Counted from the stretch's first letter, positions 1-9,477 are shown. The stretch is 64,000 bases of DNA from Bacteroidota bacterium (GCA_016124585.1 WGNL01000019.1:124001-188000), one strand, 5' to 3'. Translations and numbers: made by a program. The notes: generated by a model from the sequence alone, not told the origin.

Positions 1-2011
1 AGTTGTCCACGTACTCAGTGAAGTTCTTAATCTTGTTTTTGCTGAAAGTAGCATTGCCATCCACTACGAAATGCCCTTCTACAACAGCCCTCGCCGTCAG
101 TTCCACCCCTGCCCGGTAGCTGTCCGGCACATTGATTCGTACCGCCTCTCCCGAATCATTGATATTGCCTGTGAGCACCAATTGATCCTTGTAAAACATG
201 TGGTAAAAATTGAGGCCGAGGGCTAGCTTTTCTTGGATAAATTTGGCTCCCACTTCCGTGTTGTAGAGGCGCTCTGCCTTCGGCAATTTACCAGTTGGCG
301 CATCTGTAAAATCGTCCCGGTTGGGTTCTTTTTGACCTACGGCAAAGGAAGTGTAGAAAGCTAATTTCTTGTTTGCTTCGTAAAACAGGCCTGCCTTTGG
401 GTTGAAAAACGAGTAGTTGGAAGTGGTGTTTTTGTAGTTTGGTGAAGCATTAAACGCCATCTCTTTGATGATGATTTCATAGTTTACCTGTCGAAATTGT
501 AGGTCGAGAAGCCCGCTAAGTTGGCTCGTAAAGCCGTATTGAAGTTTTGAAAAAACACTTAAATCGGTCTTGTTGCCTCGGTCATCATAGTACCGTTGAC
601 CAGGATTAAAGATAAAATTATCGCTTTTGACCACCGTTCCGTAATGCTTGCCCAAGTACCTGTTGGCAGCACCACCAAAATTCATCTGAAGGCGATGGTT
701 GTCACTCTGGAAATTGGCAACACCTATTCCCCCAAAAAAATGATTGTCGAGCCAGCGGCGGCGTACGAGGTCATCATAAGTAGGGCAAAAATCGGTGGGG
801 TAACCATACTCGCAGATGTCCTGCTGGTTTTTATACTCTTCGTAATAACCTAACCCCCGGGTATAGTGGCCTGTTAAGTTGAAATGCCAATTGGCGTTAA
901 GTTCCTGATTGTAAATGAGTTGCGTATGCGTTTGGCGATAATCATCCACTTGGTCAGGGTAAGGCGTCCCACTGGTTTCTGTACCAGCTGGGTTATAAGT
1001 TCGCAATTTTTCATCATCAATAAACTGTGCCGGCAAACCGTACCAGGCTTGGTAAGTGCGCTCATCGCCATGCAAAACGATGCCCCGCAAAGTAAATTTC
1101 TTGCCAATGTATGCCGGAGAAAGATAAGCTGACCTAAGCTTCGAACTAGCTCGGTCAATATAGCCGTCAGAGCTGATTTGACTACCTCTCGCATCCACGG
1201 TGAAGCCTGTATTTTGGGAAGTAGAGTCCAAACCGAGTAGGCCAGAACCAAATTTCAAGCTGGCTTTTTGGGTGTTGAAAGAACCGTAAGTTGCCGTTGC
1301 AATCAAGTAGGGCGATGGCTCTAATTCGCTGGTATTCAGATTGATAGAAGCACCGAAAGCCCCGCTACCATTGGTCGAAGTTCCCACACCACGCTGAATC
1401 TGGATGCTCTCCGTCGAGGCAGCCACATCTGGCAAATCCACCCAGTACACAGCTTGAGACTCAGCCTCGTTGAGCGGCACCCCATTGATGGTCACGTTGA
1501 TGCGGCTGGCATCCGTGCCTCGAATCCTGATGCCTGTGTATCCAACGCCAGCCCCGGCATCGCTGGTCGTCACAACGGATGGTGTTGCGTCGAGTAGGTA
1601 AGGCACATCTTGGCCAAGGTTTCGGGCGTGAAGTGCTTCACTACTGACATTTGTATAGGTAAATGGCGATTTTTCTCCAGCTCGGACGGCGGTAACGGTC
1701 AATGTTTGGAGCAAGTTGACGGAAGACTCCAACGTGATTTGTAGCGGCATTGCACTCGGCACCACAATCGTCCGAGTCAAGGGTTCATAGCCAACAAAGC
1801 TCACCTTAAGCGTGTAATTACCTGATTGTGAGGGCGACAATTCAAAATCACCCTGCCCGTTGGCCATAGTGCCTTCTTGCGTTTCAATCAACATCACCGT
1901 AGCACCCGGAAGCGGGCTGCCTTCTGTGTCGGTGATTTTTCCCGTAATTTTTTGTGAAAAAAGGAAAGTGGAAAGCAGCAGGGCAATACCTGCCAAAAGT
2001 AACTTTTTCAT
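1..2011 (-). CDS. TonB-dependent outer-membrane receptor, thiamine-regulated (partial)
   Basis: The C-terminal part lies beyond the left edge; about 670 residues are visible. The ATG at 2011-2009 opens a signal peptide (MKKLLLAGIALLLS). A carboxypeptidase-regulatory-like domain follows (residues about 20-100, containing GTMANGQGDFEL), then a plug domain with GIRIRGTDASRINV near residue 170, then barrel strands. Receptors of this kind import large or scarce ligands across the outer membrane using TonB energy. The gene sits directly behind a TPP riboswitch, so the likely ligand is thiamine, its phosphate or a precursor; this is inferred from regulation, not from the protein. No TonB box was identified with certainty. 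Confidence 0.93.
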   Translation of the reverse strand, partial: MKKLLLAGIALLLSTFLFSQKITGKITDTEGSPLPGATVMLIETQEGTMANGQGDFELSPSQSGNYTLKVSFVGYEPLTRTIVVPSAMPLQITLESSVNLLQTLTVTAVRAGEKSPFTYTNVSSEALHARNLGQDVPYLLDATPSVVTTSDAGAGVGYTGIRIRGTDASRINVTINGVPLNEAESQAVYWVDLPDVAASTESIQIQRGVGTSTNGSGAFGASINLNTSELEPSPYLIATATYGSFNTQKASLKFGSGLLGLDSTSQNTGFTVDARGSQISSDGYIDRASSKLRSAYLSPAYIGKKFTLRGIVLHGDERTYQAWYGLPAQFIDDEKLRTYNPAGTETSGTPYPDQVDDYRQTHTQLIYNQELNANWHFNLTGHYTRGLGYYEEYKNQQDICEYGYPTDFCPTYDDLVRRRWLDNHFFGGIGVANFQSDNHRLQMNFGGAANRYLGKHYGTVVKSDNFIFNPGQRYYDDRGNKTDLSVFSKLQYGFTSQLSGLLDLQFRQVNYEIIIKEMAFNASPNYKNTTSNYSFFNPKAGLFYEANKKLAFYTSFAVGQKEPNRDDFTDAPTGKLPKAERLYNTEVGAKFIQEKLALGLNFYHMFYKDQLVLTGNINDSGEAVRINVPDSYRAGVELTARAVVEGHFVVDGNATFSKNKIKNFTEYVDN

Positions 2012-2036
2012 CGTGCAACTTTTTAAGTGAAAAATT

Positions 2037-2059
2037 CCACCAAGCAGCTTACTTGGTGG
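2037..2059 (-). terminator. Terminator-like hairpin in the riboswitch leader
   Basis: On the minus strand CCACCAAG (2059-2052) pairs with CTTGGTGG (2044-2037) across a 7-nt loop, followed by AATTTTT. It lies between the TPP aptamer and the receptor start codon, so it is a plausible attenuator. The U-run is short, so it could instead act on translation. Confidence 0.55.
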
Positions 2060-2111
2060 CACGATGGGTTACCAATCTAAATGAAGTGCTGCAACTGCGC
2101 AGTACTTAGCT

Positions 2112-2210
2112 TCATTTCCCTACCTGGCATTACCCGGGCAGGTTCGATGGGTATGATCTCAGCTTTTAAAATTTGACAATATGCCAAACTGAAAAAGGCA
2201 CCCCAAATGA
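2112..2210 (-). promoter_or_regulatory. TPP riboswitch (THI box)
   Basis: Read on the minus strand, the segment opens with TCATTTGGGGTGCC, contains the conserved GCTGAGATCATACCC and GAACCTG, then GGGTAATGCCAGGTAGGG, and closes with AAATGA. TCATTT and AAATGA form helix P1. This is the THI-box consensus that binds thiamine pyrophosphate and represses downstream genes. The 3' strand of P1 lies inside the octamer AAATGAAG (2117-2110), which is perfectly complementary to CTTCATTT at 2086-2079. That gives a competing helix, followed by the terminator-like hairpin at 2037-2059. Genes controlled: the TonB receptor immediately downstream. Confidence 0.95.
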
Positions 2211-2217
2211 GACGGCA

Positions 2218-2225
2218 CAAAGGTA
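2218..2225 (-). promoter_or_regulatory. Promoter -7 box before the TPP riboswitch
   Basis: TACCTTTG on the minus strand matches the Bacteroidota -7 consensus TAnnTTTG. Its end is 8 nt before the first base of the riboswitch P1 helix, so transcription would start almost exactly at the aptamer. No clear TTTG -33 element is seen. Confidence 0.6.
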
Positions 2226-2313
2226 ATCATGTAATTTAATTACCCACTTTTTTCGTGTTTTTGATGGCTACAACGGCTTTGCACACTATTGTCGGCTATT
2301 GGCCTTATCGGAA

Positions 2314-2337
2314 TTTTAGGTGTAGCTACACCTAAAA
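2314..2337. promoter_or_regulatory. Perfect 24-nt palindrome, candidate operator
   Basis: TTTTAGGTGTAG is followed directly by its reverse complement CTACACCTAAAA. It lies between the thiamine-receptor leader and the large surface protein, 131 nt before the latter's ATG. The dyad with no spacer resembles a repressor operator; a hairpin ending in a U-run is the alternative. No cognate regulator is adjacent. Confidence 0.4.
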
Positions 2338-2467
2338 AATGCGAATTTTGGTCATCCTATTTTTCTTACCAAATCTGTTGTGTAATCTCACTTTTTATAT
2401 TGGCCAAAAAATGTTCTCAGAAAGCATCTCCTCGTATTTCATTTAATGACACACTAACCACATCCGT

Positions 2468-5400
2468 ATGAAAAGAAAACTCAACTCTGTTTATCTACTT
2501 TTTGCTGTGCTTTTGATAGCTTTTTTTCAGTTGTCAAACTCAGGAAATCCACCAAACGGTTATACCGGTGCCCCCCCTTCTGGCAATACTTGCTCTAGCT
2601 CACAGGGCGGCTGCCACTCGGGTGGTACGGGCACAGGTACAGTTACCATCAATGGCCTGCCACCTACTGTTTCACCAAGCATGGTTTACCCCCTCACAGT
2701 AACTATACAACGGACGAACAATGACCCGTTGGCGGCTGGGTTCCAGTTGGTCGCACAGCAACTGGGTAACAACAGTAATGCTGGAACCCTTTCGAATGCT
2801 GGCCCTTTTTCTACTGTCCAGTTCAGTGGAGGCAAGTATTTTTTTGAACAAACTTCACCGCAAGGCTTTGTCAACGACATGGTTTCTTTCACCGTAGACT
2901 GGACAGCACCTACCTCTTCTAACGGTGATATCCGACTTTACACAGCTGCCAATTTGGTCAACTTAAACAGTGGCACGTCAGGCGACGCTGTAATCACCAC
3001 TACGGCTACTACAACACTTGTCGGGGGTGGCGGACCAATCACGGTGGTGGTTACAGGAACCAACCTGAATTGTTTTGGTGAAAACAATGGCTCTGCAACA
3101 GCGACAGCTTCAGGTGGGGGCGGCGGACCTTACAGCTTTGCTTGGTCAAACGGTGGAAGCGGGGCTACCATCAACAACCTTGCAGCAGGCACCTACACGG
3201 TTAGTGTTACAAATTCAGTGGGCGGGTCAGGCACTGGTTCGGTCACCATCACACAACCCACCCAGCTTTTGGCCAACATCGTTAGCCAAACCAACATTTC
3301 TTGCACCGTGCCAATTGGTAGTGCAACGGTGCAGGCTAGCGGTGGCTTGCCTTCTTACACCTACCTTTGGTCAAATGGACAAACTGGCACAACGGCCACA
3401 CTAAACGCTGGAACTTACACGGTTTCCGTTACAGACAGCCATAGCTGTGTTGCTACGAGCAGCGTCACGATTACCGCAAATACAACTCCTCCCATAGCTG
3501 AAGCAGGCCCACCAGCATTAATCTCATGTTTGACCTCCACACCCATGCTGAATGGTGCAGGCTCGTCTACTGGCGGCTTCTCTTATTTATGGACGACGCC
3601 AGACGGCGTCATTCTTTCGGGCAGCACAACGCTCACACCAACTGTGGGAGCAGCAGGAACCTACACACTGACTGTCACGAATACTAGCAGTGGATGCACT
3701 TCCAGCGATTTTACAACGGTCTCAAGCAGCACTACCCCACCCACCTCCAATGCTGGATCGGATGGGCTTTTGAACTGTACTATCACCAGCTTACAGTTGA
3801 ACGGCAGTTCATCTTCGCAAGGCAACAACTTCAGTTATCTTTGGACAACAGCGGATGGGAACATTGTCAGCGGAGCAAATACCCTGACACCCACTGTAAA
3901 CGAACCTGGCACTTATTGCCTCAAGGTCACTAATACCCTCAATGGCTGTACTGCTACTGATTGCGCCAGCGTAACCGAAAATATTACGCCACCAATCGCC
4001 AATGCTGGCAGTGCATCTCCCATCACCTGTACCACCTCAGAGGTGACCTTGAACGGAACGGCCTCTTCCCAAGGCCCCAATTTTAGTTATAATTGGACAA
4101 CTACCTCCGGCCATATTGTAAGTGGGGCTACCACCCTCATGCCTACAGTCGACGTAGCGGCAGCATACACCCTCACCGTCACCAATTCGACTAACGGCTG
4201 CACAGCTAGTGCCAGTGTGACCGTAAACTCAAATACCACGCTGCCAACAGCCAATGCAGGTCCCAACCGTGTGCTCAATTGCAACAACATGTCTGTGGTA
4301 CTTGATGGATCGGGTTCTTCGCAAGGACCTAATTTTACTTACAATTGGACCGGGCCAGGCATCCAATCTGGTGGCAATACTCCCAACCCTACAGTGGATA
4401 CGGCGGGCACTTATATTATTTTGGTAACTAATACCAATTCAGGCTGCACAAAAACGGATACCGCTCTAGTGACCCAAACCCCCATACTCAATGCGACAAT
4501 TTCCGCTTCGCAAAATGTAGCTTGTAATGGGGCTAACACAGGAAGTGCTACTGTAACGGCCTCCGGTGGTAATGGAACATATGCTTACGCTTGGTCAAAT
4601 AATGCTACAACACCAGAAATCACAAATCTTGCTGCCGGCAACTACACCGCTACCATTACTGATTCGGACAACTGCACCGCCACAGCCAGTGTGAACATTA
4701 CCCAACCACCAGCACTGAACCCCAATGCAACTGCTACAGGCGAAACTTCAGTTGGGGCAAATGACGGTACGGCATCAGCAAGTCCAACCGGTGGCGTTCC
4801 AAATTACACCTACGCTTGGAGCAACGGTGAAAACACAGCCTCCATCAACGGACTTAGCCCCGGCAATTACACCGTCTCTGTCACCGATGGGAACAACTAC
4901 ACCTCTATCCAAACGGTCACAGTGGCAAGTTTTAGCTGTGCAGGCGTTGGGGTAAACATTGTCTCAGCCAATCCAAGTTGCAACGGCGGTTCAGATGGTT
5001 CAGCCTCTGCTACAGTGACTGGGAGCATGGGCCCCTATGAATTTACATGGTCAAATGGCGACACTACCAGCAGCATATCAAATCTCCCAGCAGGCAACTA
5101 CACGGTGTCCATTTTGGACGCCAATGGCTGTGATGTGACAGGGAATGTGTCACTCACTGCGCCAGCAGCAATTAATTTCAATGTACAGCAGACCAACGTG
5201 GCTTGCAATGGCGAAAACACAGGTTCCGCAACAGTGACCGTCACGGGAGGCACGCCGGATTATGAGTTTGACTGGTCCAATGGTGCTTCGGGAGCTTCGC
5301 AAAACAACCTCGCAGCTGGTAACTATTCTGTCAGTGTAACCGATGCCAACGACTGCACGGCGAGCATCCAAGTCATCATTACACAACCGCCTGTGTTAGC

Positions 5401-7312
5401 TGGAATATTGACTGCCTCCGGCGAATCTGGCGTTGGCGCAAATGATGGAACTGCTTCGGTAGCAGTTTCAGGTGGCGTAGCACCCTATACTTATTTGTGG
5501 AGCAACAATGCCACCACCTCAGCTATCACTGGTTTGGCACCTGGGAATTATTGCGTAAGCGTAACAGATGCCAATGGCTGTTTATTTACTGGCTGCGCAA
5601 GCGTATCACCTTTCGGTTGTATAGGTTTGATGCTGAACATTTCTAATGAAAATGCAAGCTGCGCTGGCGATAGCAATGGCACAGCACAGGTAGCGGCATC
5701 AGGCTTTGAAGACCCCATTGTCTATGCTTGGTCAGATTCCAACGGAAACAGCATTGGCACAGGCAGTTCTGTCGGCAACTTAAGTGCTGGAACCTACTCA
5801 GTCAGCGTGACCGATGGCAACGGTTGTACTGCAAATGAAGGTTTTGAAATTACGGAACCGGATGCACTTTCGTTGGAATTATTGGCTCAAAACGACCTTG
5901 AATGTACGGGTGGAAACGATGGCTCAATAACCGTGGGAGGTCTTGGCGGCACGCCAAATTATGCTTTCTCCTGGTCAAATGGAGATACAACTGCCACTTT
6001 TTCCAACCTAACGGCAGGCATCTACGAAGTGATTATTAGCGATGCAAATAACTGCACATCTTCCATGAGCTTTGAAATAATGACGTTGCCAGATACTATC
6101 TCGCCCATAGCGCTTGCAAACGACCTGACAGTTGAGTTAAATAGCAGTGGTATCGCTGTCATTACGCCTGAAATGGTAGATGGTGGCAGCACCGATAATT
6201 GCGGAATATCTTCGAAAACACTCGACCAGACCGAATTTGGTTGTGACCAAGTGGGTGAAAACGAGGTGATTTTAACCATTTCAGATGCTGCCGGGAATGC
6301 CTCTTCGGTTACGGCTATTATAATGGTTTTGGATGAAATTCCACCTACCATCGTTTGCCCACAAAACATCATCGTGGACAATGGCTCCTGCTCTCCGACT
6401 GTGGATTATCCAGCACCAATGGCAACTGACAATTGCGGAACTGCTACCTTAACGCTAGAGAGTGGACCTGCTAGCGGGGCCAGTTTTCCTAACGGAGAAA
6501 CTACTGTTGTTTGGCTAGCAGATGATGGCAACGGGAATACGGCGACTTGTTCCTTTACGGTAATTGTTATCAGTGATTTTTCCATAAGCACTAGCTCTGA
6601 GATGCCTTCATGCATTGGGGAAAACGACGGAACTGCAACGGCCACGCCAGTTGGTGGAACACCACCCTACACTTTCGTTTGGAGTGACCCCACTAGCCAG
6701 ACAACTGAAACGGCTACGGGGCTTTCAGCAGGTAATTATGTGGTGAACGTAATGGATGCACAGGGATGCTCCACTGCGCAATCAGTACAAATAATGGAAC
6801 CTTCTGCAATTATGATAGTGATTGACGAAGTACAAGGTGTCTTCAATGAGCCAACTGGTTTCATAAAAATCACTGTGAGTGGTGGTGCAGGGAATTACAA
6901 TTACGAGTGGCAGTACAACGGAGGTTTCTTCTCAAATGATGAAGATATTTCAGGACTCTGGGACGGCGACTACAATCTTGTCGTTACAGACCAAAACGGC
7001 TGCACTACTGAAATTTTAGTGACCGTTGACCTCCTGAATGCCAGCAGTGAAAGAACACTAGCGCAAAAAATTTCAATTTCACCGAACCCAAGTTCAGGCA
7101 GGGTTTTCGTTGATTTTGAGTTGGGAAAGGAAGCGCCGATTAGCCTTCAAGTATTCAGTTTGTCCGGGAAAGCAATGCAGTCTTTGCAAACCGAGACTGT
7201 AACCAACAGACCTATTGAACTTGACATGCGCAGTTTTGCTCCAGGGGTTTATCTAATCAGAATTATTGTAAATGAGTCGGTGGTAGTTAAACGAGTGATA
7301 TTGGGTAGGTAA
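2468..7312 (+). CDS. Large T9SS-secreted surface protein with SprB repeats
   Basis: 1614 residues. A signal peptide (1-26) is followed by a choice-of-anchor-V/Reeler-like domain (about 27-190) carrying a CX6CH motif (CSSSQGGCH). Then come about eleven SprB-type repeats, recognisable by GSATVTASGG, YAWSN and LAAGNYTVSVTD, in blocks of two, seven and two. Four PKD/Ig-like modules follow the first block and a HYR-like domain the second. The C-terminal ~75 residues (SISPNPSSGRVFVDF to the end) are a type A T9SS sorting domain. The protein should be exported through T9SS and displayed on the cell surface. SprB-type repeats occur in gliding and adhesion proteins; a role in adhesion or motility is inferred only. 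It appears monocistronic, with a terminator right behind it. Confidence 0.93.
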   Translation: MKRKLNSVYLLFAVLLIAFFQLSNSGNPPNGYTGAPPSGNTCSSSQGGCHSGGTGTGTVTINGLPPTVSPSMVYPLTVTIQRTNNDPLAAGFQLVAQQLGNNSNAGTLSNAGPFSTVQFSGGKYFFEQTSPQGFVNDMVSFTVDWTAPTSSNGDIRLYTAANLVNLNSGTSGDAVITTTATTTLVGGGGPITVVVTGTNLNCFGENNGSATATASGGGGGPYSFAWSNGGSGATINNLAAGTYTVSVTNSVGGSGTGSVTITQPTQLLANIVSQTNISCTVPIGSATVQASGGLPSYTYLWSNGQTGTTATLNAGTYTVSVTDSHSCVATSSVTITANTTPPIAEAGPPALISCLTSTPMLNGAGSSTGGFSYLWTTPDGVILSGSTTLTPTVGAAGTYTLTVTNTSSGCTSSDFTTVSSSTTPPTSNAGSDGLLNCTITSLQLNGSSSSQGNNFSYLWTTADGNIVSGANTLTPTVNEPGTYCLKVTNTLNGCTATDCASVTENITPPIANAGSASPITCTTSEVTLNGTASSQGPNFSYNWTTTSGHIVSGATTLMPTVDVAAAYTLTVTNSTNGCTASASVTVNSNTTLPTANAGPNRVLNCNNMSVVLDGSGSSQGPNFTYNWTGPGIQSGGNTPNPTVDTAGTYIILVTNTNSGCTKTDTALVTQTPILNATISASQNVACNGANTGSATVTASGGNGTYAYAWSNNATTPEITNLAAGNYTATITDSDNCTATASVNITQPPALNPNATATGETSVGANDGTASASPTGGVPNYTYAWSNGENTASINGLSPGNYTVSVTDGNNYTSIQTVTVASFSCAGVGVNIVSANPSCNGGSDGSASATVTGSMGPYEFTWSNGDTTSSISNLPAGNYTVSILDANGCDVTGNVSLTAPAAINFNVQQTNVACNGENTGSATVTVTGGTPDYEFDWSNGASGASQNNLAAGNYSVSVTDANDCTASIQVIITQPPVLAGILTASGESGVGANDGTASVAVSGGVAPYTYLWSNNATTSAITGLAPGNYCVSVTDANGCLFTGCASVSPFGCIGLMLNISNENASCAGDSNGTAQVAASGFEDPIVYAWSDSNGNSIGTGSSVGNLSAGTYSVSVTDGNGCTANEGFEITEPDALSLELLAQNDLECTGGNDGSITVGGLGGTPNYAFSWSNGDTTATFSNLTAGIYEVIISDANNCTSSMSFEIMTLPDTISPIALANDLTVELNSSGIAVITPEMVDGGSTDNCGISSKTLDQTEFGCDQVGENEVILTISDAAGNASSVTAIIMVLDEIPPTIVCPQNIIVDNGSCSPTVDYPAPMATDNCGTATLTLESGPASGASFPNGETTVVWLADDGNGNTATCSFTVIVISDFSISTSSEMPSCIGENDGTATATPVGGTPPYTFVWSDPTSQTTETATGLSAGNYVVNVMDAQGCSTAQSVQIMEPSAIMIVIDEVQGVFNEPTGFIKITVSGGAGNYNYEWQYNGGFFSNDEDISGLWDGDYNLVVTDQNGCTTEILVTVDLLNASSERTLAQKISISPNPSSGRVFVDFELGKEAPISLQVFSLSGKAMQSLQTETVTNRPIELDMRSFAPGVYLIRIIVNESVVVKRVILGR

Positions 7313-7343
7313 TTTATTTTCTATCAAAAATGAGCAATCGAAA

Positions 7344-7379
7344 GGCAAAGGGTCAGTGTGTTGCATCTGGCCCTTTGTC
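7344..7379. terminator. Bidirectional terminator
   Basis: GGCAAAGGGTC (7344-7354) pairs with GGCCCTTTGTC (7369-7379) with two G-U pairs and is followed by TTTT. It separates the convergent surface-protein and rhodanese genes. Confidence 0.75.
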
Positions 7380-7384
7380 TTTTC

Positions 7385-7714
7385 CTACAAGGAAATGTAT
7401 CCTCCAGCGAGGTTGACTAAGTTCGTGAATCCCATCTCGTGCATCTTTCTGCAAGCATTTGCACTTCGGACACCACTGCGGCAGTACACAAAATAGGTTT
7501 TCTCTTTATCAAGCTTTGACAAGTTGGCCATAAAGCTAGGATGTTGGAAATCTATATTTTTTGCACCATCCAATTTGCCGGCGGCCACTTCGCTAGGAGT
7601 TCGAACATCGAGGAGCACGGCATCTGGTGTTGCCTTGAGTTGCACCCAAAAGTCAGTCGGCGGAAGGTTTTCGTAGGCAGCGTTTTGAAACAGGGTTTTG
7701 AAAAGATTAAGCAT
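7385..7714 (-). CDS. Single-domain rhodanese (sulfurtransferase)
   Basis: 109 residues, one rhodanese domain. DVRTPSEVAAGKLDGA is followed by the active-site loop YFVYCRSGVRS with catalytic Cys78. No signal peptide, so cytoplasmic. Rhodaneses move sulfane sulfur through a cysteine persulfide. It lies downstream of the persulfide dioxygenase-rhodanese fusion on the same strand, but a strong terminator at 7806-7834 separates the two, so it should have its own promoter. A partner role in persulfide transfer is inferred from context. Confidence 0.9.
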   Translation of the reverse strand: MLNLFKTLFQNAAYENLPPTDFWVQLKATPDAVLLDVRTPSEVAAGKLDGAKNIDFQHPSFMANLSKLDKEKTYFVYCRSGVRSANACRKMHEMGFTNLVNLAGGYISL

Positions 7715-7805
7715 TTGAAAAAAAATTTGATTAGAAACTTGGCTGCAAATCTATTGGGATGGTGAAAAATTTGTTGCGACTTTAGTCACTTTTAACTCAA
7801 CTGGC

Positions 7806-7834
7806 AAAAAAAAAAGGGTAGCCGAAGCTACCCT
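7806..7834 (-). terminator. Intrinsic terminator of the persulfide dioxygenase gene
   Basis: On the minus strand AGGGTAGC, a TTCG tetraloop and GCTACCCT are followed by at least nine T. It is 165 nt past the stop of the dioxygenase-rhodanese gene. Confidence 0.9.
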
Positions 7835-7998
7835 GAATAACCCTAAAAAACCAAATGAAAACAATTTATCTTTAAAGGCCTGAAAGCCTAGCCATTATCA
7901 ATTCGAATGCAAAAATGAATTAAAAATCGCTATTAAAATAGTAAAATGAAAAAATTGTTCATTCAATGAAAAAAAAAGAATTTTTAAACAATCATTTT

Positions 7999-9441
7999 TC
8001 ATGCACTGACTTCCTTTTCCTTCTGCCTTTTCAGCATATTGGGACAAACATAATCTGTAGTGTCAAATTTTCCTGACAATTGTATTGCCTTGAATCCACC
8101 CTTAACATCTACGATGTTTTCAAAGCCACGGGACTTCAAAATCGAAGCCGCAATCATGGAGCGGTAGCCGCCAGCGCAATGCACGAAATATTTTTTCTGG
8201 CGGTCAAGGTCATTCATGTAGTCATTGATGAAATCTAATGGCACGCTCTCTGCATCCTTGATGTGTTCTGCGGCGAACTCACCGGGCTTTCTCACGTCCA
8301 AAACATGGTCAGGACTGTAGTTTTTCAATTCCTCTGCCAGCTCGTTTGCTTCGACAGAATTTAAACAATCAACTTCCATACCAGCATTTTTCCAAGCTTC
8401 AAAACCGCCTTCCAAATAACCTACGACGTTGTCAAAACCGACCCGGCTAAGTCGGGTAATTGCCTCTTCTTCCCTACCTGGTTCCACTATTAGCGCCAAC
8501 GGTGTATTCACATCCGCTACCAAGGCGCCCACCCAAGGAGCAAACTGACCACCAAGGCCAATAAAAATTGAATTCGGAATAAATCCTTTGTAAAAAACGC
8601 TTTCGTGGCGTACGTCCAGCATGAGCGCACCTGTGGCGTTCACTGCTTCCTCGAAAGCCCGTGGGGAAAGTGCCTGTGCACTGCGTTTCATCACCTCTTC
8701 AAAGCTGGCGTAACCTTCTTTGTTCAAGCGAACATTTTCAGGGAAGTATTTCGGTGGGGCCATTAGTCCATCTGTTACTTCGTGAACAAACTCCGCTTTG
8801 GTCATGTCAGACCGGAGTGCATAGTTGTTGGCCTTTTGTGCACCGATGGTAGAAACCGTTTCTTTCGACATGTTTTTGCCGCAAGCAGAACCCGCACCGT
8901 GCGCTGGGTAAACTGTCACATCATCTGGCAGGGTCATAATTTTATTCCGCAAGCTGTCGTAAAGATGGCCCGCCAAATCTGCCATTGTCAAATCAGATTT
9001 CTGTGCCAAATCTGGCCGCCCAACATCACCGATAAACAGCGTGTCGCCAGAGAAAATAGCAGTCTCTTTCCCGTTTTCATCCAAAAGCAAATAGCAGGTA
9101 CTTTCCATCGTATGGCCAGGCGTGTGCAGCACTTTGATGCTGATATTACCTACTTTCAAGATTTCGCCATCAGTAGCGATATGAGCCTTAAAACCTGTTT
9201 TCGCATTTGGGCCGTAAACGATTTCTGCGCCTGTGTTTTTTGCAAGGTCGAGGTGCCCGGAGACGAAGTCAGCATGGAAGTGGGTTTCCAGCACGTACTT
9301 GATTTTCGCATTGTCTTGAGCAGCACGCTCCATGTATGGTTTTACTTCCCGTAGCGGGTCAATTACCACAGCCTCGCCATTGCTTTCAATATAGTAGGCG
9401 CCTTGTGCAAGGCAGCCCGTATAAATCTGTTCGATTTTCAT
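7999..9441 (-). CDS. CstB-like persulfide dioxygenase-rhodanese fusion
   Basis: 480 residues from the ATG at 9441-9439; an in-frame start at 9492 would add 17 residues, but the inferred promoter ends right before 9441. Residues 1-240 are a metallo-beta-lactamase-fold, ETHE1-type persulfide dioxygenase: THFHADFVSGH (metal ligands His54, His56, Asp58), His110 in HTPGH, Asp133 in FSGDTLF and His181 in PAHG. Two rhodanese-homology domains follow (about 260-365 and 370-470). The first has lost its cysteine (IVEPGREEEA); the second keeps FVHCAGGYRS. This order, dioxygenase, dead rhodanese, live rhodanese, is that of staphylococcal CstB, which turns persulfides into thiosulfate. The upstream TGAT-N4-ATCA site suggests control by the neighbouring Crp/Fnr protein. 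Confidence 0.92.
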   Translation of the reverse strand: MKIEQIYTGCLAQGAYYIESNGEAVVIDPLREVKPYMERAAQDNAKIKYVLETHFHADFVSGHLDLAKNTGAEIVYGPNAKTGFKAHIATDGEILKVGNISIKVLHTPGHTMESTCYLLLDENGKETAIFSGDTLFIGDVGRPDLAQKSDLTMADLAGHLYDSLRNKIMTLPDDVTVYPAHGAGSACGKNMSKETVSTIGAQKANNYALRSDMTKAEFVHEVTDGLMAPPKYFPENVRLNKEGYASFEEVMKRSAQALSPRAFEEAVNATGALMLDVRHESVFYKGFIPNSIFIGLGGQFAPWVGALVADVNTPLALIVEPGREEEAITRLSRVGFDNVVGYLEGGFEAWKNAGMEVDCLNSVEANELAEELKNYSPDHVLDVRKPGEFAAEHIKDAESVPLDFINDYMNDLDRQKKYFVHCAGGYRSMIAASILKSRGFENIVDVKGGFKAIQLSGKFDTTDYVCPNMLKRQKEKEVSA

Positions 9442-9446
9442 GTTGA

Positions 9447-9477
9447 CCAATTTAATTTTTGTAAATAATGGAACAAA
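9447..9477 (-). promoter_or_regulatory. Promoter of the persulfide dioxygenase gene
   Basis: TTTG (9477-9474), 19 nt, then TAAATTGG (9454-9447), close to the Bacteroidota pattern TTTG-N19-TAnnTTTG. The start site would fall about at the ATG, giving a very short or absent leader. Confidence 0.55.

Noticed and set aside
874-1251. 125-codon minus-strand frame and its plus-strand shadow
   Set aside because: Both lie inside the TonB receptor, whose frame runs uninterrupted from 2011 to the left edge.
2289-2471. 60-codon frame before the surface protein
   Set aside because: It runs through the 24-nt palindrome, has no signal or domain and overlaps the next start codon.
3000-7000. DNA-level repeat array or recombination cassette in the surface-protein gene
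   Set aside because: The periodicity is at the protein level (SprB and PKD modules) with diverged codons, as expected for a repeat protein.
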